Source: Myxococcota bacterium
GTDB lineage: Bacteria; Myxococcota_A; UBA796; UBA9615; JAKLKC01
Reading direction: 5' to 3'
Assembly (NCBI GenBank): GCA_023150875.1
Contig: JAKLKC010000007.1
Location: 1 to 64,000 of the forward strand
DNA length: 64,000 nt
Below the pieces are notes generated by a model. That model was not told the DNA's origin and made no database searches. It was given only the letters and a program-made list of their open reading frames with translations. A program made the position numbers and the translations under genes. Positions 27,772 through 36,367 of the stretch are shown in pieces (position 1 is the first letter of the stretch; every line of letters starts with the position of its first letter).

Positions 27772-29205
27772 ATGAAGGTGCTCATCGCCGGCGCCACGTC
27801 CATCGCCAGCGCCGTGGCGAAGTGGCTGGAGGGGATCGCGTCCCCCGGCCTGGAATGCGCGCTCACCCCGGGCGCCCACCCCTTGGAGGAGATCGAGGGG
27901 GAGCCGGCGGACCTCCTGGTGGCGGTCCTGCCCGACGCCCCGCCGGACTCCCCGCTGCTGCGCTGGTTGCGACAGAGGGAGCGGGCGACGCCCCGGGTGC
28001 TCCTGCTGACCACCCCCCGGGTGCAGGCGGCCTGGGGCGAGGCTCCGCCGGGAGTGGAGGTCCTGAGGTTCCCCGCGGACCCCGCCCGGGTGAGGTCCGC
28101 CGTGGAGGAGGCCCTCCAGGACATCGAGCGGGACATCGCCCTGCGCTTCGACGGGCCCCCCGCCGCCGAGGCCTTCGCGGGGCTCATCGTGGGGCGGACC
28201 CCCGCGCTGCGCCGGGCCCTCCAGGTGGTGGCCCGGGTGGCCCGCACCGACGCCGCCTGCCTCGTCACCGGCGAGACCGGCACGGGAAAGGAGCTGATCG
28301 CCCGCGCGATCCACCTCCTGAGCGCCCGGAAGGGGGGCAACTACGTCGCGGTGAACTGCGGCGCCATCCCCACGGAGCTGCTGGAGTCGGAGCTGTTCGG
28401 GCACGTGAAGGGGGCGTTCACCAGCGCCCACGCCGCCCGCCAGGGGCGGTTCGCCCTCGCAGACAAGGGCACCCTGGTGCTGGACGAGATCGGCGAGATG
28501 CCCATGGCGATGCAGGTCAAGCTCCTGCGGGCCCTCCAGGAGGGGGTGATCGAGCCCGTTGGCGCGAGCCGCCCCGTGCCCGTGGACGTGCGGATCGTCG
28601 CCATGACCCACCGGGACCTCAAGGCCGAGGTGGCGGCGGGCCGGTTCCGCGAGGACCTCTACTTCCGCCTCAACGTGATCCCCATCGAGGTGCCGCCCCT
28701 GCGGGCGAGGGCCGAGGACTTCGACGACCTCGTCCGCCACTTTGGCCGGCAGATCGCCGCCCGCAACGGCCTCGCCGTCCGCGGGATCGGGAGGGAGGGG
28801 CTGGCGGCGCTGCGGAGCTACGGGTGGCCCGGGAACATCCGGGAGCTCCACAACAAGCTGGAGCACGTCATGACCCTGGCTGCGGGCTCGGTGATCCAGG
28901 TCTCCGACATCCCCTGGCAGCTCCGGGAGCCGCGGCCGTCCCGGGGGGCGTCCCTCCCCGAGGACTTCCGGATCCCCAGCGAAGGGCTCGACTTCTACGG
29001 CGCCCGGGACCGCTTCGAGACCCGGCTGCTGCTGGGGGCCCTGGACCGTTGCGGGTGGAACAAGAACCAGGCGGCCCAGCTCCTGCGGATGAAGCGGACC
29101 ACCCTCGTGGAGAAGCTCAAGAAGCTGGGGATCGCCGATCCCGACTCCGCGTCGGCCGAGATCGAGGACGACGACCTGGCGGCCCGCCCGGTCGCCCGGG
29201 CCTGA
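27772..29205 (+). CDS. sigma-54-dependent flagellar activator (FleQ/FlrC-like)
   Basis: A 477-residue enhancer-binding protein. The N-terminal 120 residues look like a divergent receiver/FleQ-type domain without a clear phospho-acceptor Asp. The AAA+ domain has Walker A GETGTGKE (167-174), the sigma-54 contact loop GAFTSA (214-219; GAFTGA is the usual form), Walker B TLVLDEIGEMP (233-243) and the arginine-finger region FREDLYFRLNV. The C-terminus has a Fis-type helix-turn-helix (NKNQAAQLLRMKRTTLVEKL). The ATG at 27772 follows GAGAGG. Its position 2.7 kb upstream of flgB and the sigma-54 promoter at 31841 make it the probable master activator of the flagellar genes. Confidence 0.88.
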   Translation: MKVLIAGATSIASAVAKWLEGIASPGLECALTPGAHPLEEIEGEPADLLVAVLPDAPPDSPLLRWLRQRERATPRVLLLTTPRVQAAWGEAPPGVEVLRFPADPARVRSAVEEALQDIERDIALRFDGPPAAEAFAGLIVGRTPALRRALQVVARVARTDAACLVTGETGTGKELIARAIHLLSARKGGNYVAVNCGAIPTELLESELFGHVKGAFTSAHAARQGRFALADKGTLVLDEIGEMPMAMQVKLLRALQEGVIEPVGASRPVPVDVRIVAMTHRDLKAEVAAGRFREDLYFRLNVIPIEVPPLRARAEDFDDLVRHFGRQIAARNGLAVRGIGREGLAALRSYGWPGNIRELHNKLEHVMTLAAGSVIQVSDIPWQLREPRPSRGASLPEDFRIPSEGLDFYGARDRFETRLLLGALDRCGWNKNQAAQLLRMKRTTLVEKLKKLGIADPDSASAEIEDDDLAARPVARA

Positions 29206-29213
29206 GGGATCCC

Positions 29214-31763
29214 GTGGCCGCGACGTCCGGAGCACGCTCCCCCCGGGGATGGGCCTGGCTCGCCGCCGCAAGCCTGGCGGCGGTCTCGCCGCTGGTGCGG
29301 GGCGCCCCCGGGCCGGGAGAGGCCACTCCTCCCCGGCGCGGGCCCGACGCCGAACCGGTCCCCCCGGCCCCCGCCCCCCGCACCGCCTCCACGGTGACCC
29401 TGCGCCTGTCCCCGGGGGCGACCTGGGACATGGACCCCCACCCCACCTTCGGCGGCCTGGCGGTGCGCCTGTGGGGGAGCGGGGCCCTCCCGTCCACCCT
29501 CGCGACCCTGCCCTCCGACCTCGTGGAGGGGATCGGGATCCGCCGCGAGGCGGACGGGGTGTCCGTGGTCACCTTCCGCCTCTCTCCCCGGGTGGTCCGC
29601 ACCGTCGCCGAGGAGCTCTCCGATCCGCCACGGCTGCGCCTCCGCTTCCTGGAGGACCCCGGCGAGGTCGCCGCGACGCCGCCCGAGGGTGGCGCGGGGG
29701 GGCCGGACCTGCGGGCGCTGCTGGACCGGCCCCCCGCGCCGGCCCCCCCCGTCCGCTGGGGGTGGATCCCCATGCTGGTGGGGGAGGACAGCCTGGTCTC
29801 GCCGGACGTCGCCCCAGAGGCCCCCATCCCCGCCGTGCGGGACGGCCTGCCCCCCGGCCTCCGGGCCGACCTCGCCCGAAGGCCCGAGCTGTCGGCGGCC
29901 TTCTTCGGGCCGCCCTCGGGCGGATCCCCCCTGCGGGCCCTGGTGGACGCCCGGCCTCCCCCCGGGTCGCCCCCCTACGGGCCGGAGCTGGACTTCGCCC
30001 TGGCCTGGGCGGCGTTCCGGGCGGCGGAGGCCCCCGGGGAGGTCACCTGGTTGGACGCCGCGGCGCTGTGCGCGGTGGCGGCACGGGTCGCCCCGTCGGC
30101 CCCCCTGGCCCGGGAGGCGAGGGCGATGGCCGGGATCGCATACGCCCGGGCGGGTTTCCGGGACGAGGCGATCCCCTACCTGGAGGAGTCCCTCGCCGAG
30201 GCCCCCGACGCCCCCGAGGCGGGACGGATCCGGGCGGCGCTGGCGGCGGTGCGCCTCGCCCGGGGGGCGTCGGAGGCGGACGCCCGGGCCCTGGCGGGCC
30301 TGCTGCCGGCCCTGCCCCCCGAGGACGCCTTCCTGGCGGCCCGCTTCCTGGCCTGGACCCGAATGCGGGACGGGCGCCCGGACCAGGGGGCCGCCATCCT
30401 GGACGCGATCCGGCCGAGGTGGAGCGCCGCCCTGGCCCTGCCGCGCCTGGCCGGTCTCCACGCCGAGGTCTACTACCGCGCCGGCCGCTGGGCCGACGCC
30501 CAGGACCTCTTCGCCCGCGCCGCCGAGAGGGACACCCCGCTGACCCCCTACGCCCTGTCCCGGCGGGTGGACTGCGCGGCGGCCCTGTCGGACCGGGAGG
30601 GACTGGTCCAGGCCCGCCGCGCCCTGGTGGCGTTCGAGCCCACGGGGCCCCGGGGAGACCTGGACGCGCTGCGGGACCTGGCCGAGCTGCGGGAGGTGGC
30701 CGCGCGCCTCGGGGACGGGAGCACCCACCGGCTGGTGACGGGCCTTGGGGAGCTGCGGCGCGTCGCCGCCCGGGGACCGGGGGGGCCCGCGGCGGTGGAG
30801 GAGGCCCTGGTGGAGGCGGAGCTGGCCCTGCGCCAGGGGGATCTCCACCCCGCCCTGGACCTCGCCTCCCGGGCGCTGCGGGGCGATCTCCCCGCTCCCC
30901 TTCGGGCGCGGTGGCGGGGGTGGCTCTGCGGCGCCGCCCACGACCGCCTGAGGGAGGCCGCCGCCTCCGACGACCCGGCGGAGGTGGCGCGGGTCTGGGA
31001 GCGGGCCATCGCCCCCGGCCCCGACGAGCCCTGCGACCGGGTGGAGGCGCTGCCGCTCGTGGCGGCGGCCTACCAGTCGCTGGGGCTCCCGGGACGGGCC
31101 GCGGAGGTCCTGGCCCCCGCCCTGGCGCGGCCCCTCCCCGACGCGACGCGTCTCGCCCTGGGGGGAGCCCTGGCGCGGGCGCTGCTGGACGAGGCCAGGC
31201 CCACCGACGCGGAGCAGGTGGCGGGGACCCTTCTGGAGGGGCGCTCGCCCCGGGACCCCGGGGTGGCGGAGCTGATGCTCGTCCGGGGCAGGGCGCGCCT
31301 CGCCCTGGGCCGGACCGCGGGGGGGGAGGCGGACCTGGAGGCGGCCGTCGGCGCGGGGGCTCCCGGAGCGCGGGCCGAGGCCCGCCGGGCCCTCGCCGCC
31401 GCCCGGATCGCCGCCCGCCGCTTCGCCGAGGCGGCGGCGCTGCTGGCCGAGGTCGTGGGCCCTTCCCCCTTCCGCGAGGCGCGGCCCGAGGACCTCCTGG
31501 ACCACGGGCGGTGCCTGTTGCGCTCCGGGCGTCCCGCGGAGGCCCTGAGCCCCCTCGCCGCCGCCATGACCCGCTCCGGGGACGGCGACGGCGCGGGGGA
31601 GGCGGCCCGGGGGGCGGCCTGGCTGCTGGCCCAGGCCCTGGAGGGGGCGGGGCGCGCCGGGGAGGCCCGGGCCCTCCTGATCCGGACCGCGGAGGGGGAG
31701 GACGCCTGGGCCCGCCTCGCCCGGGGGCGCCTCGCCGAGATGGACGGGGCGTCGGAACTTTGA
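29214..31763 (+). CDS. large TPR-repeat exported protein linked to the flagellar locus
   Basis: An 849-residue protein starting at GTG 29214, 9 bp after the activator stop, so probably in the same transcript. An N-terminal hydrophobic segment (AWLAAASLAAVSPL) is a likely signal or anchor. Residues about 55-150 form a beta-rich unit with an AMIN-like look (VTLRLSPGATWDMDPHPTFG; VVTFRLSPRVVRTV). From about 250 to the end there are tandem TPR-type helices (AGIAYARAGFRDEAIPYLEE; HAEVYYRAGRWADAQDLFARA; RGRARLALGRTAGGEADLEAA). This architecture fits periplasmic scaffold proteins of polar flagellar systems (FlgT/FlaK-like or PflA-like), but the family cannot be named from sequence alone. Confidence 0.65.
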   Translation: MAATSGARSPRGWAWLAAASLAAVSPLVRGAPGPGEATPPRRGPDAEPVPPAPAPRTASTVTLRLSPGATWDMDPHPTFGGLAVRLWGSGALPSTLATLPSDLVEGIGIRREADGVSVVTFRLSPRVVRTVAEELSDPPRLRLRFLEDPGEVAATPPEGGAGGPDLRALLDRPPAPAPPVRWGWIPMLVGEDSLVSPDVAPEAPIPAVRDGLPPGLRADLARRPELSAAFFGPPSGGSPLRALVDARPPPGSPPYGPELDFALAWAAFRAAEAPGEVTWLDAAALCAVAARVAPSAPLAREARAMAGIAYARAGFRDEAIPYLEESLAEAPDAPEAGRIRAALAAVRLARGASEADARALAGLLPALPPEDAFLAARFLAWTRMRDGRPDQGAAILDAIRPRWSAALALPRLAGLHAEVYYRAGRWADAQDLFARAAERDTPLTPYALSRRVDCAAALSDREGLVQARRALVAFEPTGPRGDLDALRDLAELREVAARLGDGSTHRLVTGLGELRRVAARGPGGPAAVEEALVEAELALRQGDLHPALDLASRALRGDLPAPLRARWRGWLCGAAHDRLREAAASDDPAEVARVWERAIAPGPDEPCDRVEALPLVAAAYQSLGLPGRAAEVLAPALARPLPDATRLALGGALARALLDEARPTDAEQVAGTLLEGRSPRDPGVAELMLVRGRARLALGRTAGGEADLEAAVGAGAPGARAEARRALAAARIAARRFAEAAALLAEVVGPSPFREARPEDLLDHGRCLLRSGRPAEALSPLAAAMTRSGDGDGAGEAARGAAWLLAQALEGAGRAGEARALLIRTAEGEDAWARLARGRLAEMDGASEL

Positions 31764-31840
31764 CCCCCGCGTCGCCGCGCCGACGGAGAGGGGACCTTCG
31801 TGCGACACGAGAACCATTGGTAACACTGGAAACCCCGTCC

Positions 31841-31856
31841 TGGCACATCCGTTGCT
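31841..31856 (+). promoter_or_regulatory. sigma-54 promoter of flgBC-fliE
   Basis: Exact consensus: TGGCAC (31841-31846), 5-nt spacer, TTGCT (31852-31856), with the GG at -24 and GC at -12 in register. Transcription would start about 12 nt on, near 31868, just before the flgB ribosome-binding site. The activator at 27772 is the obvious partner. Confidence 0.85.
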
Positions 31857-31880
31857 GAGACGATCGAGGCAGGAGGCGCC

Positions 31881-32288
31881 ATGAGCGGAAGGATGGTCCT
31901 GGACGATCCCGCGACCCGGGCCCTGGGCCGGGTGCTGGACCTGAGGGCCCAGCAGCACGCGACCATCGTGGGCAACCTGGCCCACGCGGACACCCCGGGG
32001 TTCAAGGCCCGACGGCTGGACTTCCGGGACGCCCTCGCCGAGGTCGTCTCGTCCCTGGAGAAGGGCCCGGACGGTGCCCCCCGCCCCTTCGGGGGCTTCG
32101 CCGCCGAGGCGAGGGTGGACCTCCAGGAGGCTCCGCCGTGGTCCGCCGACGGGAACTCCGTGAACCGGGAGCAGGAGGCGATGCTCCTGAACGAGAACAA
32201 CGTGATGTACGGGGCGGCCGCCGAGCTGGTGCGCCGCCGCTTCGCCTCGCTGGAGTACGCGATCTCCGGCGGCCACGGCGGAGGGTGA
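31881..32288 (+). CDS. flgB: flagellar basal-body proximal rod protein
   Basis: A 135-residue FlgB, one of the proximal rod subunits connecting the MS ring to the distal rod. The N-terminal rod signature is present (ALGRVLDLRAQQHATIVGNLAHADTPGFKARRLDFRDAL, shown in parts: residues about 10-48). The C-terminal helix has EQEAMLLNENNVMYGAAAELVRRRF. Like most rod proteins it lacks a Sec signal, being exported by the flagellar type III system. The ATG follows AGGAGG 5 nt upstream and lies about 13 nt after the predicted sigma-54 start site. First gene of the structural operon. Confidence 0.95.
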   Translation: MSGRMVLDDPATRALGRVLDLRAQQHATIVGNLAHADTPGFKARRLDFRDALAEVVSSLEKGPDGAPRPFGGFAAEARVDLQEAPPWSADGNSVNREQEAMLLNENNVMYGAAAELVRRRFASLEYAISGGHGGG

Positions 32289-32296
32289 GGAGGAAC

Positions 32297-32737
32297 GTGA
32301 ACGTCACCGACCTGCTCCAGATCAGCGGCAGCGCCCTGCAGGCCCAGCAGGTGCGGATCCAGGTGGGCGCGAGCAACCTCGCCAACGCCGACGCCACCCG
32401 GAGCACCGACGGCGGGCCCTACGTCCGCCGCCAGGTGGTCTTCCGCGCCGGGGAGCTGCGGAGCCTCCACCCCGGAGCTTCCCGGAGCCCCTTCGAGGAG
32501 ACCCTGCGGGCGGTCCAGGTCACGGGGATCCAGAGGGACGAGGCGACGCCGCTCCGGAGGGTCCACGATCCCGGCCACGCCGACGCCGGGGCGGACGGCT
32601 ACGTCCTGCTGCCCAACGTCGACCCCGTGACGGAGATGGTGGACCTGATCCAGGCATCCCACTCCTACGAGGCGAACCTCACGGCGGCCACCACCACCCG
32701 GGCCATGGCCATGAAGGCCCTGGAAATCGGCCGGTAG
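32297..32737 (+). CDS. flgC: flagellar basal-body rod protein
   Basis: A 146-residue FlgC proximal rod subunit, usual length. The N-terminal ANLANADATRSTDGGPYVRR carries the FlgB/C 'NiANa.T....PY' motif; the C-terminal helices (YVLLPNVDPVTEMVDLIQAS and SYEANLTAATTTRAMAMKAL) match the FlgC tail. The GTG at 32297 has GGAGGAAC immediately upstream and lies 8 bp after flgB, so translation is coupled. Confidence 0.95.
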   Translation: MNVTDLLQISGSALQAQQVRIQVGASNLANADATRSTDGGPYVRRQVVFRAGELRSLHPGASRSPFEETLRAVQVTGIQRDEATPLRRVHDPGHADAGADGYVLLPNVDPVTEMVDLIQASHSYEANLTAATTTRAMAMKALEIGR

Positions 32738-32759
32738 CGCGGGGAGAGGGGAGGACGAG

Positions 32760-33092
32760 ATGAGGATCCCTTCCGATCCCGCGCGCTTCCTCCAAGGGGC
32801 TACGCCGGCCACGGGCGCGGCTCCCCCCGGCGGGGCGCTCGGAGAGGCGCGACCCTCCGCCGCGGCGGGCGGCGGGGGCTTCGCCGACCGGGTGCTGGAG
32901 TCGGTGCGGGCGGTCAACGAGAAGCAGGGGGAGGCCGGCGAGGCGGCGATGGCGATGGTCACCGGCCAGGACGTCGGGATCCACGAGGCGATGATCGCCC
33001 TGGAGGAGGCGGGCCTCGCCTTCAAGCTGATGGTCCAGGTGCGGAACAAGGCCATCGAGGCGTACCAGGAGGTCATGCGGACGCAGGTGTGA
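32760..33092 (+). CDS. fliE: flagellar hook-basal body adapter FliE
   Basis: A 110-residue FliE, the adapter between the MS ring and the rod. The C-terminal half carries the family block (FADRVLESVRAVNEKQGEAG, VTGQDVGIHEAMIALEEAGL, FKLMVQVRNKAIEAYQEVM). The N-terminal 40 residues are Gly/Pro-rich and variable. It starts 22 bp after flgC. After its stop the operon is interrupted by 560 bp of repeat-rich non-coding DNA before fliF. Confidence 0.93.
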   Translation: MRIPSDPARFLQGATPATGAAPPGGALGEARPSAAAGGGGFADRVLESVRAVNEKQGEAGEAAMAMVTGQDVGIHEAMIALEEAGLAFKLMVQVRNKAIEAYQEVMRTQV

Positions 33093-33107
33093 CGGGGCTG
33101 GCGCGGG

Positions 33108-33232
33108 CGGCGCGGGCACGGGCTCGGGTCCCGTGGCACGGACACGAACACGAACACGGGCACGAGCACGAACGCGAACACGGGCACGAGCACGAGCGCG
33201 GGTCCCGTGGCACGGACACGAAGACGGGCATG
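33108..33232. repeat. GGGCACG/AACACGAG array with a 24-bp direct repeat
   Basis: Imperfect hexamers of the same family as the arrays at 7118 and 27151. Inside it, a 24-bp sequence beginning CGGGTCCCGTGGCACG occurs at 33125-33148 and again at 33199-33222, suggesting slippage or segmental duplication. It begins 16 bp after the fliE stop. Confidence 0.85.
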
Positions 33233-33260
33233 GGCCCCGTATTGCGGGGTGATACAGTTG

Positions 33261-33430
33261 AAACTACGAAATGCGCGAAACACGCGAAAAGGTTCTTGCA
33301 GGCGTATAGCCGGGTAGAGACGGGAATGTACGGATCGGGGGGTCGCGGGCCAGCCCGGTTCGCGGACCGCGTGACAGACCCCCTGAACGTTTACAGTTTT
33401 TTTTCGCGCCTTTCGCGTGTTTCGTAGTTC
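33261..33430. repeat. 170-bp element with inverted 9-mer arms
   Basis: Left arm 33261-33291 (AACTACGAAA then 9-mers NNCGCGAAA) and right arm 33397-33430 (T8, then TTTCGCGNN 9-mers ending TTTCGTAGTTC) are inverted copies about 105 bp apart. The element is visibly less GC-rich than its surroundings. It may be a small non-autonomous mobile element or a structured RNA. The remaining 33431-33653 shows no gene that I can support. Confidence 0.6.
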
Positions 33431-33653
33431 CTTGCCTAACCGCTTGGGCCTTGTCCGGTACAGATCGGCGTGGGATCCGTGCCCGTGCCCGATCCGGCCG
33501 GGACACCATCCTGCCCACGAGCCAACAGGAATCGCCTGGGCGGGCCGGTGTCGTCGGGTGGCATCCGGACAGGCATGCATGATTCGGCCTGCGGGCCGGG
33601 GAACGTGACCGGGGCCATGAAGCGCCCGTGAGCCAGGAAGGCGACCGGCATCG

Positions 33654-35288
33654 ATGGACCTGAACGAGCGTCTCATCCGGCCCCTGCGGGAGCTCCTCTC
33701 GCGGCGGACGCCGGCCCAACGGTACGCCCTGCTCGGCGGGGTCGCGGCGGTGGTCGCGGCCCTGCTGGGCGTGGTGGTGCTGGCCGGCCGCACGCCGTGG
33801 GAGACGGTGTACCCCGCCGAGGGGGGCGCCGCGGCGGTGGTGCTGGACGGGCTCCGGCGCGGAGGCTTCGAGGCCCGTTCCACCGCCAGCGGGATCCAGG
33901 TCACCGCCGACCGGGCCAGCGAGGCGAGGCTCCGGATCGCCGCCGGCACCGGCTTCGACCCCCAGACCCCGGGATGCGACGAGGAGGGGTCGTCCTTGAC
34001 GGCTCCCCCGGCGGTGCTGGCCGAGAGGCTCATCCGGTGTCGCGAGTCGGCCCTGAGCCAGCTCGTCTCGGAGATGCGACCGCTGGAGTGGGGGCGGGTC
34101 AAGCTCGCCATGCCCAAGGAGTCCCCCTTCATCGAGGACTCCCGCCCGGCCAAGGCGTCGGTGGTGGTCAAGCCCCGGGAGGGCTACGCCCTCACCGACG
34201 GGATGGTGCGGGCGATCCAGGTCCAGGTGGCGGGGGCCGTGGAGGGGCTCAACCCCGAGCAGGTCGGCGTCACCGACGTCGCCATGCGGCTCTACACCAA
34301 GCCCCCCCAGGGCTCGGAGATCGCCGCCGTATCGGACCTGATGGAGGCCCGCACGGCGCTGGAGGCGGCGCTGCGGGAGAAGGCCCGGGAGATCGTCGAG
34401 ACCCGCTTCGGGATCGGGCGCAACGTGGTCCAGGTCAACGTGGAGCTGGACCCCGCCAGCGAGGAGGTCCGGGAGTCGGACCTCCGGGCCGACGGAGCGG
34501 TCCCGGTCACCGAGAGGCTGGTGGAGGACATCGACAGCCGGGGGGGCGCGTCGGACGGAGGCGTGCCCGGGGCGACGGCGAACCTCCCCGGGGGCGTGGG
34601 GGCGACCTCCACGTCCAGCGGTGCCGCCTCCAGCCGCGTCGAGGAGCAGCGGACCAACGAAGTGCCCCGGACCCTGCGCCGGACCGAGAGGCCGGCGGGG
34701 GGGCTGAAGCGGATCACGGTGGCGGTGCTGGTCAGCGGCGAGTGGACCGGCGAGGGCGACAAGAAGGCCTACGCCGCCCCCCCGGACGACGACCTCCGGA
34801 AGATCGAGAAGCTGGTCAAGGCGGCGGTGGGTTTCGACGCCGCCCGGGGCGACCAGGTGACCGTGGAGCACGCCCCCTTCGCCGAGGTGGCCGCCCCCGC
34901 GCCCGTCACCGCCCGGAGCGCCCTGGACCGGGTGCCGTGGAGTCGCGTCCTGCCCTACGGGGCGGGCGCGCTCCTCCTGGTGGCGGCGTGGGCGGCGCTG
35001 GTGCGGCCGGTCACCCGGGCCCTGGGGGAGCCCGGGGGAGCCGGCGCCGGGAGCACCACCGCCCTCGCCGGGCCGGCCGGGGGGGCGCTCGCCGCCGCGT
35101 CGGCGGGCGGGGAGGAAGGGAGGGGCCCGGTCCCCACCTTCCAGGACCGGCTCCGCCTCCTGACCGAGGGCAGCGCCGAGGCCAACCGGGACGAGCTGTC
35201 CCGCCTCCTGCTGGAGGACGTGGGTCACACGGTGGCCACGCTGCGGAACTGGATCGCCGACGAGACGGTGCCGAGGAGCCGAGACTGA
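33654..35288 (+). CDS. fliF: flagellar MS-ring protein FliF
   Basis: A 544-residue inner-membrane ring protein on which the flagellum is assembled. The first membrane helix is at about 25-45 and the second at about 420-440 (VLPYGAGALLLVAAWAAL). Between them are the ring-building motifs (ERLIRCRESALSQLVSEMRP, a secretin-like SRPAKASVVVKPREGYALTDGMVRAIQ block, and EARTALEAALREKAREIVE). The cytoplasmic C-terminus (FQDRLRLL...DELSRLLLEDVGHTVATLRNWI) is the FliG-binding helix. The ATG at 33654 lacks a close ribosome-binding site. fliG begins 1 bp after the stop. Confidence 0.95.
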   Translation: MDLNERLIRPLRELLSRRTPAQRYALLGGVAAVVAALLGVVVLAGRTPWETVYPAEGGAAAVVLDGLRRGGFEARSTASGIQVTADRASEARLRIAAGTGFDPQTPGCDEEGSSLTAPPAVLAERLIRCRESALSQLVSEMRPLEWGRVKLAMPKESPFIEDSRPAKASVVVKPREGYALTDGMVRAIQVQVAGAVEGLNPEQVGVTDVAMRLYTKPPQGSEIAAVSDLMEARTALEAALREKAREIVETRFGIGRNVVQVNVELDPASEEVRESDLRADGAVPVTERLVEDIDSRGGASDGGVPGATANLPGGVGATSTSSGAASSRVEEQRTNEVPRTLRRTERPAGGLKRITVAVLVSGEWTGEGDKKAYAAPPDDDLRKIEKLVKAAVGFDAARGDQVTVEHAPFAEVAAPAPVTARSALDRVPWSRVLPYGAGALLLVAAWAALVRPVTRALGEPGGAGAGSTTALAGPAGGALAAASAGGEEGRGPVPTFQDRLRLLTEGSAEANRDELSRLLLEDVGHTVATLRNWIADETVPRSRD

Positions 35289-35289
35289 C

Positions 35290-36342
35290 GTGGCCGAGTC
35301 GCTTCCCGCCCCCATCCCCGCCGGCCGAGAGAGGCCCGCCCACGACGAGGTCCACCTCTCGCCCCTCCAGAAGGCGGCGATCCTGTTCATGTACCTCGAC
35401 GAGGAGACGGTGCGGACCCTCTTCGGCGAGCTGGACGAGGAGGAGATCCGGCGGGTGGGGACGGCCATCGCGCACCTGCCCGAGGTGAGGCCCGACGTCA
35501 TCCAGCAGGTGGTCATCGAGTTCTGCCAGGAGCTGGCCGCCGAGGCGTGGCTCCCGGCCCAGGGGCGGGACTACCTGGTGCGGATCTTCCCCAAGGTGGT
35601 GGGGGAGGAGAGGGCCCGGGAGATCGTCCGGGGGATCGGCGGCCTCAACGCCAACCGGTTCCGCCAGCGCCTCCAGGCCATGGCGCCCTCGGCCCTGGCG
35701 GCGGTGGTGCGGCGCGAACACCCCCAGACCATCGCCGTGATCTGCGCCATCGTCGGCCCCCAGGCCGCCTCGGGGCTCCTGGCCCAGCTCGACGAGGAGC
35801 TGCGGACCGAGGTGTTCTTCCGCCTGGCGACCCTCAAGAAGATCCCCGTGGAGGTGCTCTCGGAGATCGAGGAGGTCCTGGACGAGCGCTTCCCGGACCA
35901 GTCCTCCCCCATGCCCCAGCTCGAGGGGACCCAGCTCGCCGCCGACGCCCTGAAGCGCATGGACAAGGAGGCCAAGGAGGGGATCCTGGCCAACCTCGGG
36001 CAGTACAGCGCCGAGCTGGCGGGGGAGATCACCAAGAGCATGTTCGGGTTCTCGGCCCTGTCCCAGGCGGACGACCGGGGGATCCAGAACCTCCTCAAGG
36101 AGGTCCAGCGGCGGGACCTCACCCTCGCGCTGAAGGCGGCGGACGACGAGATCAAGGACCGCTTCTTCCGGAACATGAGCGACCGTGCGGCGCAGTTTCT
36201 CAAGGACGACCTGGCGGTCCTGGGGCCGGTGCGCCTGAAGGACGTGGAGGAGGCGCAGCAGGCGATCGTCGCCGTGGCGCTGCGGCTGGAGGAGGACGGC
36301 AAGCTCGTCTTCCTCGGATCGAGCAACGACGTGGTGATGTGA
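35290..36342 (+). CDS. fliG: flagellar rotor/switch protein FliG
   Basis: A 350-residue C-ring protein that binds FliF, FliM and the stator. The N-terminal domain starts at LSPLQKAAILFMYLDEETV; the middle domain carries EHPQTIA (143-149), and the C-terminal torque helix contains alternating charges (RRDLTLALKAADDEIKDRFF, then MSDRAAQFLKDDL). It is a few residues longer than E. coli FliG because of the N-terminal 20 residues. The GTG at 35290 follows the fliF stop by one base. Confidence 0.97.
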   Translation: MAESLPAPIPAGRERPAHDEVHLSPLQKAAILFMYLDEETVRTLFGELDEEEIRRVGTAIAHLPEVRPDVIQQVVIEFCQELAAEAWLPAQGRDYLVRIFPKVVGEERAREIVRGIGGLNANRFRQRLQAMAPSALAAVVRREHPQTIAVICAIVGPQAASGLLAQLDEELRTEVFFRLATLKKIPVEVLSEIEEVLDERFPDQSSPMPQLEGTQLAADALKRMDKEAKEGILANLGQYSAELAGEITKSMFGFSALSQADDRGIQNLLKEVQRRDLTLALKAADDEIKDRFFRNMSDRAAQFLKDDLAVLGPVRLKDVEEAQQAIVAVALRLEEDGKLVFLGSSNDVVM

Positions 36343-36367
36343 GGCGCGGAGCCCAGGAGGACCCGAT

